From assembly GCF_905171765.1 (NCBI RefSeq), contig NC_053389.1, positions 780,710,772 through 780,774,771 of the forward strand: 64,000 nt of DNA, written 5' to 3'. Shown in pieces: positions 22,430 to 33,557 of this stretch; position 1 is the stretch's first letter; each line of letters begins with the position of its first letter. Under the pieces are notes generated by a model. It made no database searches. It was not told the origin of the DNA and saw nothing but the letters and a program-made list of their open reading frames with translations. Made by a program: the position numbers and the translations under genes. The stretch comes from Bufo bufo. Taxonomy: Eukaryota; Chordata; Amphibia; Anura; Bufonidae.

Positions 22430-23940
22430 ATGCAAACAATGTTTAAATTTTTCCTCATACTCTTCACACTTTTCCAACACCTCCTGAAATACCCCCACAT
22501 CCATTCACCCACCAAGGAACTATTCATCTCTTCCTCCATCTTACCTTCTCATCTGACAGCTTGCACAAACCTGTTTGCCAACATAAAACACTTCCTTCCC
22601 AAACACACACACACGCCTCATGCCCTCTCTTATTCTCATCTATTAACACTTTCTCTGCTTCTCCTTACTGCTGGTGATATCTCTCCAAATCCAGGACCCC
22701 CTCAGCAAATCCCCACTATCACCTCCATGTCCCACTACAAATCTCCTTCTACAAATTTCTGCAACCCCTTAAACCTAATAACTATTCCTCTGACCCCTGC
22801 TCCTTTGGTTCCTCTTGCAGGAGCATTATGGAACGCGCGCTCTGTCTGTAACAAACTGTCGTACATTCATGAACTGTTCATCTCTCAAAACCTTTCCTTT
22901 CTGGGTCTAACAGAAACATGGCTGACACCCTCAGAAACCTCCTCCCCTGCTGCACTCTCTTATAGTGGATTTCAATTCACTCACACCCCCCGCCCCGGCT
23001 GCAAACATGGTGGAGGAGTTGGTCTTCTCCTATCAGACACCTGCTCCTACAGCCCAATTCCACTGCCACCCTCCATTACGCTCACCTCATTTGAAGTACA
23101 CTCTGTTCGCATCTACTCTCCCTCCAACCTTCAAGTAGCCGTCATTTACCGCCCTCCAGGCCCAGCCACCATCTTTCTTGACCACTTTAACACCTGGCTA
23201 CTACACTTTCTTTCTGCCGACATCCCCACTATCATCATGGGTGACTTCAACATCCCTATTGACACCTGCCACTCGGCCGCCTCTAAACTCCTGTCACTCT
23301 CTTCCTCCTTCGGCCTATCACAGTGGTCTTCAGTTCCCACCCACAGAGATGGTCACACTCTGGATCTGATCTTTACCCGCCTCTGCTCCCTATCTAACCT
23401 TTCTAATTCCCCTCTCCCCTTATCTGACCACAACCTACTCACCTTCTGTTCACTGGTCTCTTCTGCTGCTTCCCCGATCCACACACTAACACCCCCCCGC
23501 AGGAACCTTAAACATCTCGACTTTTGCTTGCTTTCTGACTCTCTTCTCTCACTCTCTACCATATGCTCCCTCCAAGACCCAGAAGCTGCTACCACCCTAT
23601 ATAACAACACAATAAGTACAGCTCTGGACACTGTTGCCCCCCTCACACACAACAAAACACGAAAAATCAACAGACAACCCTGGCACACCAACCTGACCAA
23701 AAAACTCAGACAAGCTTCCATGGCTGCTGAGTGGCGATGGAAGAAATCCCATTCTAAAGATCATTTCACCGCATACAAGCAATCCCTCCTCCTATTTAAA
23801 TCCTCACTCGCTGATGCAAAACAGGCCTACTTCTCATCTCTCATATCTTCCCTGTCACACAGCCCTAAACAACTTTTTAGCACTTTTAACTCCCTTCTCC
23901 GTCCCCCAGCGCCCCCACCCTCTCCTCTCTTCTCTTCTCA
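22430..23940 (+). pseudogene. L2/CR1 ORF2 N-terminal part: 2A-like motif and AP endonuclease
   Basis: The ATG is at 22430. Residues 71-90 are a leucine-rich stretch ending GDISPNPGP, a 2A-like ribosome-skipping sequence in which the usual glutamate is Ser. An APE-type endonuclease follows with WNARSVCNK, LTETWL (catalytic Glu), VIYRPPG, MGDFN (Asp/Asn), LDLIFT and SDH, the complete set of expected motifs. The frame shifts near 23940. In active LINEs this nuclease nicks the target to prime reverse transcription. Confidence 0.9.
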
Positions 23941-24510
23941 GCTGAGGACTTTGCCAAATATTTCAAACAAAAGATAGTCAACATCAGGGAAAGCTTCACT
24001 ACACAGTCCCCACAGACCCTCTACACAACGGCTCGGTCCTCTTCTCCCAAAACCTGCTTCTCCACCATTACAGAAGAAAAACTCTCCACTCTACTCTCCA
24101 AATCTCATCTGACCACCTGTGCACTTGACCCAATCCCATCCCACCTCATCCCTAACCTCACCACAGTGTTTATCCCAACCCTAACTCATCTCTTCAACCT
24201 ATCACTAAACTCTGGTGTCTTCCCCTCTGCTTTTAAACATGCTACCATTACACCCATCCTCAAAAAGCCTTCACTTGACCCATCTTCCTTGTCCAGTTAT
24301 CGCCCCATATCACATCTTCCGTATGCCTCAAAGCTACTTGAACAACATGTCCATTCAGAACTGTCCTCCCACCTCTCCTCCTGCTCCCTATTTGACCACC
24401 TACAATCTGGCTTCCGACCCCACCACTCGACCGAGGCTGCCCTTACCAAAGTCACCAATGACCTACTGACAGCCAAAACCAAGAAACAATACTCTGTCCT
24501 CCTACCTCCT
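23941..24510 (+). pseudogene. L2/CR1 ORF2 middle part, shifted frame
   Basis: The reading frame continues in another phase from EDFAKYFKQK through ITPILKKP and SYRPIS to FRPHHSTEAAL, which are the early reverse transcriptase blocks. A second shift near 24500 precedes the [10 protein letters not shown] block with the first catalytic Asp. Confidence 0.85.
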
Positions 24511-25618
24511 TGACCTGTCCTCTGCCTTTGACACTGTTGACCACTCCATTCTGTTGCAAACTCTCTCATCTCTTGGCATCACCGACCTGGCCCTCTTCTG
24601 GATCACATCATACCTCACAGACTGGATGTTTAGCGTCTCCCACTCTCGCACCACCTCCTCGTCTCATTCCCTCTCTGTTGGTGTCCCGCAAGGCTTTGTC
24701 CTAGGACCCCTGCTCTTCTCTATCTACACTTTTGGCCTGGGACAGCTCATAGAGTCCCATGGCTTTCAGTATCACTCCTACGCTGACGACACACAAATCT
24801 ACCTCTCTGGTCCAGACATCACCACCTTACTATCACGAATCCCACAATGTCTATCTTCTATATCATCCTTCTTCGCCTCTCGCTTTCTAAAACTTAACAT
24901 GGATAAGACAGAATTTATAATCTTTCCCCCATCTTGTTCAACCCCCTCAACAGACCTATCTATCATGATCAATGTCTGCACACTCTCCCCGGTCAACAAA
25001 GTCCGCTGCCTTGGAGTGACCTTAGATTCTGCACTTTCATTCCGACCGCAAATCCAAGCTCTTTCCACCACCTGCCGCCTCCAACTTAAAAACATCTCCC
25101 GCATCCGTGCTTTCCTTAACTTTGAATCTGCGAAAATTCTTGTACATGCCCTCATTATCTCCCGCCTAGACTACTGCAACAGTCTCCTCTGTGGCCTTCC
25201 ATCTAGCACTCTCGCACCCCTCCAATCTATCCTCAACTCTGCTGCCCGACTAATCCACCTCTCACCCTATTACTCCTCTCCCTCTCCCCTCTGCCAATCC
25301 CTTCACTGGCTCCCCATTGCCCAGCGAATTCACTTCAAAGTACTAACAAATACATACAAGGCCGTCCATAACTTGTCCCCTCCCTACATCTCTGAGCTAC
25401 TTTCCCGATACATCCCCACACGCACTCTCCGATCCTCACAAGACCTCCTTCTCTCCTCTCCTCTTATCGCCTCTTCCCACAATCGACTCCAAGATTTCTC
25501 CTGTGCATCCCCCATACTCTGGAACTCGCTACCAAAACATATTAGACTCTCACCTACATTGGAATCCTTCAAAAGAAACCTGAAAACCCACCTCTTCAGA
25601 CAAGCCTACAACCAGTGA
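24503..25618 (+). pseudogene. L2/CR1 ORF2 reverse transcriptase C-terminal part
   Basis: The open segment contains [22 protein letters not shown] (usual GVPQGSVLGP with Ser changed to Phe) and the polymerase motif YADD at 24779-24790. It continues through [15 protein letters not shown] and the CR1/L2 tail ([16 protein letters not shown]) to a stop at 25616-25618. Apart from the two upstream shifts the enzyme is well kept. Confidence 0.9.
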
Positions 25619-25852
25619 CCCTGCTGCCTCTATACCGCCATGACCAACTTAACTCGCACCTACTGTGTCCTTCTCCCATACCATGTAGATTGTAAGCCCT
25701 CACGGGCAGGGCCCTTTCTCCTTCTGTACCAGTTTGTAACTTGTCTTGTTTATGATTAGTGCAATTGTCTGTATTATGTATGTGCACCGCCCATCATATG
25801 TACAGCGCTATGGAATGAATGGCGCTTTAATAATAAATAATAAATAAATCAG

Positions 25853-26568
25853 GGGGTAAGGGTGGCAGCTTGCTTGTGAGACAGCGGCAAGGTGAAAGTG
25901 TGCCAGCAGGAAGCAAGCGTGGTCGTGAACCAGCAGGGTGGCAGCAGTGTGAAACTGGAGACAAATGTGCACGGGTTAGACCATCTGCTACTCAGAAGCC
26001 TAACTGTCCAGAAAAAAATAGCTGTGCATTGCTTCATAGAGGCAGCGTCAGGCATTCAGCACGCATTGGTGGGGGTAAAATGCCATACTTGCCGGTGTTG
26101 GAATTTTTCACAAAGTCACCGGAGGATGTCAGCGTGGCCGTATGTAGGATCTGTGGGCAGAAGGTGAAGCACAGCCATGGTGCCAAAGTTGGCACTACGG
26201 CCCTGTGTCAACAAATGGAGCATCACCATAAAGTGGCTGGGAAAAACCATGGTGCTAATGTAGTGGCACAGCCTGACTCATCTCCTAGTGGCTCCCACCC
26301 CCTCTTCAGCAGTCAGGGCTCCACCACCTCAGCAGAAGGGAGCTGTGTTTCTTTCCCATCATCTACTGGTCCTGATGCTCCTCCTCCTCCTCGTCACAAA
26401 TTTTGCCAGCAATCAATCACTGTGGCGATTGCAAATAGACAGCAGTATGTGTGCACTCATTCAACGGTGCAGAAGCTGAACGTGCTCCTGGCCAAGTCGC
26501 TGGTGCTGCAGTCCTTCCCTTTCCGTGTGGTTGATTGCACATTTCAGAGAACTGATGGCTTGTGCTGA
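25853..26568 (+). pseudogene. BED zinc finger N-terminal part of hAT transposase
   Basis: The frame encodes a BED-type finger. CRIC (Cys at residues 92 and 95 counted from 25870) is followed after 22 residues by HHH. Upstream is FFTKSPEDVSVAVC, the usual entry to the finger. BED fingers bind the transposon ends. A Ser/Pro-rich linker and a QQSITVAIA segment follow, then the frame ends in TGA at 26566-26568 at what looks like a deletion joint. Confidence 0.75.
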
Positions 26569-26775
26569 GCCAGGTTGGAGAGCCCCAAGTCATCACTACT
26601 TCTCAAAAAAAGTAATGTGGCATCAGAGTGGGTGTTTAGTGCACTGGGGGGCATAGTTATCCCAAAGAGAACTCGCCTTTCAACACAAAATGTAGAGAGA
26701 TTAACCTTTATAAAGAGGAATCAGGCGTGGATCAGCCAGGATTTCCACACACCGGTGCCTGAGGCATCAGACTAG
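26569..26775 (+). pseudogene. hAT C-terminal dimerisation fragment
   Basis: In the same phase after the TGA, the sequence reads NVASEWVFSALGGIVIPKR and RLSTQNVERLTFIKRN. This matches the hAT family C-terminal block (ERVFSAAGNIV...KRNRL...NV..L.F). The catalytic RNase H-like core between the BED finger and this block is missing, which makes the element non-autonomous. Confidence 0.85.
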
Positions 26776-27010
26776 ATTATTCTGGCAGTAATGTTCTGAC
26801 TGCAGTGTGCTGCCACACCAAAACATTGTGAGAAATGGCCCGTTACTTCTAGACATGTGCTTCGGTCACTATTCTGATGCTGCCACCATCTTGTGCTGTT
26901 ACTGCCGCTGCTGTTGCCCCCCACCTCACCACTCTGTGATGGGGCCAGTAGTGTCCCTGTTTGGCTTTGTTGACATCACCATTTATTTTACCCTTCTACC
27001 GAAAAATTAA

Positions 27011-29185
27011 AAACACAACGGATCCTGTCTTTGGAGCATCCATAACGACTCTATCATACGGTAAGTATTTTGCATCGGGATTTGATCATGATTTGGGAGC
27101 CAAAAGCAGGAGTGGGTCCAAAATACACTCCTGCAATCGAACAACCACATGTTTTGTCCCATAGGTCAAGTCCCATAGCGGTCTGAAAGTAAAAAAAATT
27201 TTTTTTTAAAATATATAAAAAAACATAAAAATATTAATTCTAATCATCCTCTTTTTTCCAATGTTACATATAAATATAAACAATAAAATAAACAGAATTC
27301 CTATACCTGTGTCCCTTGACAAAATGCAATAAAAAGATCTTAAAAATTTGAACATACCACAAGATGGTACAATAAAAACTACTGCTCACCCTTAAAAAAA
27401 GCAATCCCTCAGCTCTGTCGGCAAAAATATATATAGAAAATTTTTTTTTTTTAAAGTAACGGTTGTCAGAATATGAAGCCACAAAGCAAATTTTTTGGTA
27501 AAACTTTTATTTTAAGTAGTAAAGCATAAGAAAAGCTATATACATTTGGTATTGCTGTAATCACCTACAGAATAAAAGTAATGTGTCAGTTTTAGCACTG
27601 TAAAAAGTGGCAGAATTGCATTTTTTTTCTCAATTTTACCCCACACAAATTTTTTTTAATTTTTTTTCTCCATGATATGGTAAATTAAATGGTGTCTTTG
27701 CAAAATAAAACTTGTCAAAATGGCTTTTGCCAGGCAGGAAGGGAAAAACGAAAAATGGGTAAGTGAAAATTGTTTATGGCGCCAAAACGTTCATCAAGGG
27801 GAAGAGAGCAGGAAAACGACGTGGGAAGAAAATTGTCTTCCACTTAAGTTTTTTTTGCCTTGCTCTGGATTAACTTGTAGGAGAACAGGCTGAACCGGAT
27901 GGACGGATGTCCTTTTTCAACCTAACAAACTGTAATATGGTGTTACTTGTTGTAGGGAAGAAGATCCTTCCTCCATGACTTTAAGGAGGAAATTTGCACA
28001 CACAACGACCATGGAATAAAGTGGATTTTCACGATAACCGCGCTACACGAAAGCAGAAGAACAGCCACCTCGGGAAACATATGGGCAGAACCAGAAGTAG
28101 AAAAGTAATGGAAATGCGGGTTGTCAGGTTCCTTTTAACCCGTCTGATCCTTTGACTCCACCCAAGGTAGACTATCCTGGATGGATTAGGCAGCCGGTCT
28201 TCTGACCATGTTAATGTGGGAGGTGGTCCATAGTTGTTTGCCAGCTTTATTATATACATTACACATTGGTTTATTCCCTGCTATCTAGGCTATAGGTACC
28301 ATATGTAAACACATGGCAGCAGCTGGCTGATGAGAAGAGGTATTGCATACCAGATACAAACGGTGCAGGATATACGTTATTACATTTGGCAGCTGATAAG
28401 AGATATAAGGGCATGCTGTTCCTCAGAAGGTCCCAGAGATGAAATCAGCATGAATCTTTGCAGAGGAGAAGGAGCGGCCACAGGAAGGTGTTGCAGGATC
28501 CGAGAGGCTGTGACTAAGACGTGAGGTGCATGCTGTCACCATTACTGATAGTTAGGAGTCCAGGATGTAGGATGATGTCATCAGGGACACGTATGACAAT
28601 ACGAATAGAGTTTATCAGAGAAGTGCCATGAAGCAGGAGCAACTGCTTGCATGGTACTGTTCCGTTCCTATAATGCCCCCCCATCCCATTTCTACCTGAT
28701 TCACATGAAATATTATTTAACCATTAACGTGCAGGTTATAAAAGCCTTTGTAAACTCAAGGAGTCACTGTACAGCCAAAATACCTATAGAGGGCTATGTG
28801 AAGGTATACATGCACTGGACTACTACATGTAGAGAGGACCACGTCCTTCTCCTGTTTGTAATGGGGTCAGTGCTTAAAAGAAATGCATAGTTTTAGCCCT
28901 CAAGTGGTATTTGTGGCACCCATCTCTAGGATGGTGGTAGAAATCAGGTGGACACAGGTGTAACACAATCAATGGATGTTACTGTGCCCATTACAGGCAA
29001 CAAGATTGGCAGCTGGCATAGTGATTACAGTCTCAGGTGGGGCAACTAGCATATGGTTACATATGAGGGCATATGTAGGGGGTAGCAGCACTCACCCAGC
29101 AAAGTAATGTGGCTGATGGGATTGAGTTTAGGTTGGACTGGTTGGGGGAGTAGGTTCATTTTGCTATATAGTTACTCCTGTGACT
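27011..29185. other. A+T-rich MITE-like fragments, no gene
   Basis: 27190-27460 shares several blocks (for example aaaactactgctca) with 37790-38060, and more weakly with the hAT MITE interior at 59200-59350. 27560-27750 is another A+T-rich repeat fragment. From 27760 to 29185 I see no frame or element boundary. Confidence 0.4.
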
Positions 29186-29189
29186 TTAA

Positions 29190-29961
29190 CCCCTTAGGGA
29201 CACATGACGTACCGGTACGGCATGTTTCCCGAGTCCTTAAGGACACATGACGTACCGGTACGTCATGTGTTGTTCCGATCACCGCCGCCCGGCGGCCGGT
29301 GATCGGAACAAGGTGCCTGCTCAAATCATTGAGCAGGCACCTCGGCTAAATGCGCGGGGGGGTCCTGTGAGCCCCCCCCCCCCCGTGTCGGCGATCGCCG
29401 CAAACCGCAGGTCAATTCAGACATGCGGTTTGCGGCTTTTTATGGTGCGGCGGCGGTGCCATCGGGTCCCCATGGGGCTGTGGGGGGGACCCGATGGCAT
29501 GGAAGGCAGCGCGATGCCTTCCTGAGACATCTGCGCTGCCTTCCGGTGAAGAGCCTGTGAGATACAGCCCCCTGGATCTCACAGGCTCCGGAAGCTATAT
29601 GAGTAATACACACAGTATTACTCATACAGCCAATGCATTCCAATACAGAAGTATTGGAATGCATTGTAAAGGATCAGACCCCCAAAAGTTCAAGTCCCAA
29701 AGTGGGACAAAAAATAAAGTGAAAAAATAAGTTGAAAAAATAAAGTTTTCCCCCCAAAAAATTAAAAGTTTCAAGTAAAAATAAACAAAAACGTCATTTT
29801 CCCCAAATAAAGTTTAAAAAAAATGGTAAAAAATTGGGGGGGGGGGGGTTAGTATACATATTAGGTATCGCCGTGTCCGTATCGACCGGCTCTATAAACA
29901 TATCACATGACCTAACCCCTCAGATGAACACCGTAAAAAATGTAAAATTAAAACTGTGCTA
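29190..29961. mobile_element. Second piggyBac-like non-autonomous element, truncated
   Basis: It begins after TTAA (29186-29189) with CCCCTTAGGG. The first 475 bases are a chain of hairpins. The A+T-rich part near 29850-29945 matches the 355-bp unit of the element at 6872 (gtatacatattaggtat, aacccctca, gaacaccgt). Sequence similarity stops at about 29961, so the right end is lost. Confidence 0.75.
29244..29665. repeat. Chain of nine consecutive hairpins
   Basis: The pairs are a 26-bp perfect palindrome (29244-29269), 29272-29284/29297-29309, 29311-29323/29330-29342, 29397-29409/29424-29436, 29458-29470/29486-29498, 29501-29512/29533-29544, 29551-29563/29576-29588, 29598-29608/29616-29626 and 29632-29646/29651-29665. 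The arms listed are perfect and share no sequence with the chain at 6879. Confidence 0.9.
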
Positions 29962-30244
29962 AGTAATGCTGATGGAATAAGATGGTGGTTCCTCAGCAGG
30001 TGTTGTAGTCGTAGTCGGTAGCACAAGGGAGGGGGGCATGCTAGTGGCTGAAAGCTGTAACAGTGACACGACTTGGAGGTGGAGCTGCTGAAGGGAACCA
30101 ATAAAAAGGACCAAAAGAGCATGTCTGATGTGATGAGGGGGGTCCATGTCACTTGGCTGCATGCCCAAAATAAACTCCAAAATTAGTCTCCAGCTCCATG
30201 GGCAAAAAGCCACTTCAAAGCATCTTAAAGGTAAATGTGTAATC

Positions 30245-31460
30245 ATAACATGACCTATAATGGCCATAACTACTGTGAGGGGGCACATATCTGGGCATAA
30301 CTACTGTGAGGTGGCACATAAAACTAGTGTGAGGGTGCACATATCTGGCATAACTACTGTGAGGGGGCACATATCTGGGCATAGCTACAGTGAGGGGGCA
30401 CATATTTGGGCACAGCTATAGTGAGGGGGCACATATCTGGGCATAGCTACTGTAAAGGGGCACATCTGGGCATTGCTAATGTGAAGGAGCCCAACTTGGC
30501 AAAGCTCCTGTGAAGGGGGTATATCTGGGCATAGCAACTCTGAAGGGTGCACATATCTTTGAGGGGCAGATATCTGGGCATAACTACTGTAGGGGGGCAC
30601 ATATCTGGCATAACTTATGTGAGGGGGCACATATCTGGCATAACTACTGTGAGGAGGCACATATGTGGGCATAGCTACAGTGAAGGGGCACATATTTGGG
30701 CATAGCTATAGTGAGGGGGCACATATTTGGGCATAGCTACTGTAAAGGGGGACATCTGGGCATTGCTAATGTGAAGGAGCCCAACTTGGCAAAGCTCCTG
30801 TGAAGGGGGCATATCTGGGCATAGCAACTGTGAAGGGTGCACATATCTGCGAGGAGCAGATATCTGGGCATAACTACTGTAGGGGGACACATATCTGGCA
30901 TAACTTCTGTGAGGGGGCAGATATCTGGGCATAACTACTCTAAGGGGGCACATATTTGGCATAACTACTGTGAGGGGGCACGTATCTGATATAGCTACTG
31001 TGAGGGGGCACATATCTGGCATAGCTACAGTGAGGGGGCATATATCTGGGCATAGCTAGTATAAAGGGGCACATCTGGGCATAGGTAGTATAAAGGGGCA
31101 CATCTGGGCAAAGCTACTGTGAAGTGGGTATATCTGGGCATAGCTAATGTGAAGGGGGCACATATCTGGCATAACTACTGTGAGGGGCACATATCTGGCA
31201 TAACTACTGTGAGGGGGCATATATCTGTGCATAGCTACTGTGAAGGGGCGCATTTGGACATAGCTACTGTGAAGGAGCACATATCTGGCATAACTAGTGT
31301 GAGGGGCACATATCTGGCATAACTACTGTGAGGGGCACATATCTGGGCATAACTACTGTGAGGGGGCATATATCCGTGCATAGCTACTGTGAAGGGGCGC
31401 ATTTGGGCATAGCTACTGTGAAGGGGGCACATATCTAGCATAACTACTATAAGGGGGCAC
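30245..31460. repeat. ~31-bp minisatellite
   Basis: Units of the form actactgtgagggggcacatatctggcat repeat for 1.2 kb with moderate divergence. A block of about 300 bases is duplicated as a higher-order unit (cattgctaatgtgaaggag at 30471 and 30771). Frames across it are by-products of the repeat. Confidence 0.95.
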
Positions 31461-31963
31461 AATCAGTGATATCACAGCTTACCTACTCCCTCCTGACCTC
31501 TGCACAGGTCACAAAGCATGCCTAGAAAACTCTCCTATAGAATCCAGTGAGGTCCCTTCCTGTTCATTGTATCTATGGCCCATGGTGGCTGCCATAAAGC
31601 ATATCTCTAAATGCTGTTAACAACAGCCCAGGAAAGAGGAAAGCCCCCATAATGGTCAGGAACCAGAATGAAAAAAAATCTACAATGAGAAAATAAAAAG
31701 AGATAAAAAAAAAGGATATGTGTCACTATCTGGTTTTAACTGGCAGATAACAAATATAGGTGACACATTCCCTTTAAAGTATTGTGCCCTCCATCTGCAG
31801 AGAGACTGAGCCTCTTTATTAGCAACAGCTTGTAACCATTACGCTTGTGCGCGTCTTTACAGTAAAATCCACATGGGTTCCCTCTGCCAACCACTTTATT
31901 ACATCCTTACAACCTGAACTGTAGAGGGCCCACTACCCACAGTCTTATTAAAAGGCCAATAGG
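31461..31963. other. Dispersed repeat fragment, no gene
   Basis: 31485-31560 is similar, in reverse orientation, to the sequence right of the gypsy element at 20092-20160 (gcatgct...gacctgtgcagaggtca). The last 15 bases are the left copy of the L1 target duplication. Confidence 0.5.
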
Positions 31964-33400
31964 AACGATATGTAGGCATAGATCTCAAGGAGGCTTGTCA
32001 GTACCTGATTTTGCGAAATATTATAGGGCTGCGAGATTGGCCCAGATGTTTCTGGCCCTTCTTGATCCGCGAGAACATCCTATCTGGATTGGGCTGGAAC
32101 TTAACAGTTTTAAACCCTACACTTGGAGGGCCTTAATCTGGTCAACCTCTCCCATCCCTCAAGTTCTGCAGGCTAACTCTATACTGTCTTACTATTCTAT
32201 TCTGCTTTGGAGGTCGGTCCGATTTAAGTTCACATTGCAGGCCAATCCTTCATCATTAGAATACCTATTGGGAAATCCTGCATTCCTACCAGGTACTCAA
32301 CCCCAAGCACTAGACTGGTGGGTGAACAATAACTTGTGTTCCCTACTCAAGTTTCTGAATAAAGGCAAGCTGATCTCTATCTCAGATTTTAAAGAGAAGT
32401 TCTCTCCCCCCACTAGAGAACACCATGCCATGTGCCAAATTTTCTCCTTTTTCAGACCAATTTTACCATTGGACCGCCCTGTTGAACTAACATCATTTGA
32501 ACGTTCAATCAATTTCTCTCTATACAGACAGGGGTTATTATCCAGAATGTATGCAGCACTAAATGCAGTTCCAGCAGGCCATAAGATGCCATACATGAGG
32601 GCTTGGGAAGAGGATTTAAATCGAGAATTTTCACCCTCCAAGTGGTCGGAGCGTTCCATAATTCTTACGAAGGGCTCATGGCAGGTCACTTTGGCCGAAT
32701 CCTCGGTAAAGGTGCTTCATAGGATTTATATGGTCCCAGCCCGCCTGCATAGTATATACCCAGAGGTTTCCCCAATGTGTTTTAGAGGGTGCGGTGAAGT
32801 GGGATCTCTGCTACACACGTGGTGGTCATGCCGAATAACTAGGAGGTTTTGGAACAAGGTGACTAACTTAATTTCATCAGTTTTGGAATACCCCTATCCC
32901 GCGACAGTAGCCTTCTGTCTACTGGGAGATAAACCTCACAGACTTTCATTTGCCAGATTCAAACTCGCCCAATTCATACTTATGGCAGCCAGGATACACA
33001 TTGCCTTTAAATGGCGCTCAAACTCTCTATCCTTTCAAGCTGTTCTAGACAGGGTCAATAAAATATTATTGTTTGAAAAACTCTCAGCCATTCGCACTGA
33101 CACATACACCACCTTTGAGAAAGTATGGGAGCCTTGGATAACTTCCCCCCAGTCTCCAGACATCCGATACACTATCTCGCTCTGATTTTGTGTGATATCA
33201 GAATGGCTTTTGTTAATGATGTCCTTTCTCTCTCCACTTGTAATTATGATTGTATTGTCTAAAGATTCATGGCTTACTGCGATACATGTCTTGCATAACT
33301 CCAAGAAACTTTTTTGTTCTATGTTCTTTGCTGTATCAATTACCTATGTAATTATTTGTTTTGCTCAATATTCAATAACCCAATAAATGATCTTTGAAAC
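31964..33400 (+). mobile_element. 5'-truncated L1/Tx1-type LINE with 15-bp TSD
   Basis: The 15-mer taaaaggccaatagg occurs at 31949-31963 and 33401-33415. The insertion holds the C-terminal part of ORF2, a 215-base 3' untranslated region and the terminus aataaatgatctttgaaac. Truncation at the 5' side is the usual outcome of target-primed reverse transcription. Confidence 0.9.
31995..33185 (+). CDS. L1/Tx1-type ORF2 C-terminal part, uninterrupted
   Basis: The frame is open from the truncation point through 396 codons to TGA. It begins in the GGL-SVPDF block that follows the reverse transcriptase in L1-group proteins and includes a conserved Trp/Tyr-rich region. It ends with a zinc-knuckle-like C-x3-C-x7-H-x4-C (Cys262, Cys266, His274, Cys279). 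No stop or shift has arisen since insertion, which together with the perfect 15-bp duplication argues for a young copy. There is no endonuclease or polymerase domain and no ATG at the start, so no function is expected. Confidence 0.85.
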   Translation: MSVPDFAKYYRAARLAQMFLALLDPREHPIWIGLELNSFKPYTWRALIWSTSPIPQVLQANSILSYYSILLWRSVRFKFTLQANPSSLEYLLGNPAFLPGTQPQALDWWVNNNLCSLLKFLNKGKLISISDFKEKFSPPTREHHAMCQIFSFFRPILPLDRPVELTSFERSINFSLYRQGLLSRMYAALNAVPAGHKMPYMRAWEEDLNREFSPSKWSERSIILTKGSWQVTLAESSVKVLHRIYMVPARLHSIYPEVSPMCFRGCGEVGSLLHTWWSCRITRRFWNKVTNLISSVLEYPYPATVAFCLLGDKPHRLSFARFKLAQFILMAARIHIAFKWRSNSLSFQAVLDRVNKILLFEKLSAIRTDTYTTFEKVWEPWITSPQSPDIRYTISL

Positions 33401-33557
33401 TAAAAGGCCAATAGGTGTAACAGTAGAAATGTCCCTTTAAGTGGTCACAGCTTACACTCTCCCTTGCCTGAGATGCACCCAATGTCCCTGGACGGAAGAC
33501 ACTCTGAGTAAGTCTACTCAAGTTGACAGCCCAGTGAAGAAGCTAAGTTGCAGTTGG

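Larger units (their letters stand above)
22137..25850 (+). mobile_element. Nearly full-length CR1/L2-type LINE
   Basis: A 5' untranslated region of about 290 bases leads into an endonuclease/reverse transcriptase reading frame broken by two frameshifts. A 3' region follows with the tgtagattgtaagccctc...gcagggc block and a terminal short-repeat tail of (aataaat)-type units, typical of the CR1/L2 group. It is inserted in a hAT element. I could not identify a target duplication. Confidence 0.85.
20241..27010 (+). mobile_element. Non-autonomous BED-finger hAT element with two nested insertions
   Basis: The 5' end (tagtgttgag, then cgaagcatccgaagtgg) is similar to the hAT-like terminus at 36956 (tagtgatgagcgaatcgaac). 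After removal of a 0.6-kb insertion (20284-20881) and a LINE (about 22060-25850), the rest reads as untranslated sequence, a BED zinc finger, a deleted core and a hAT C-terminal dimerisation segment. I could not find the 3' inverted repeat, so the right end is approximate. Confidence 0.65.

Noticed and set aside
30385..31462. Minus-strand frames rich in MCPL/PPHSSYA repeats
   Set aside because: They are translations of the ~31-bp minisatellite, not genes.
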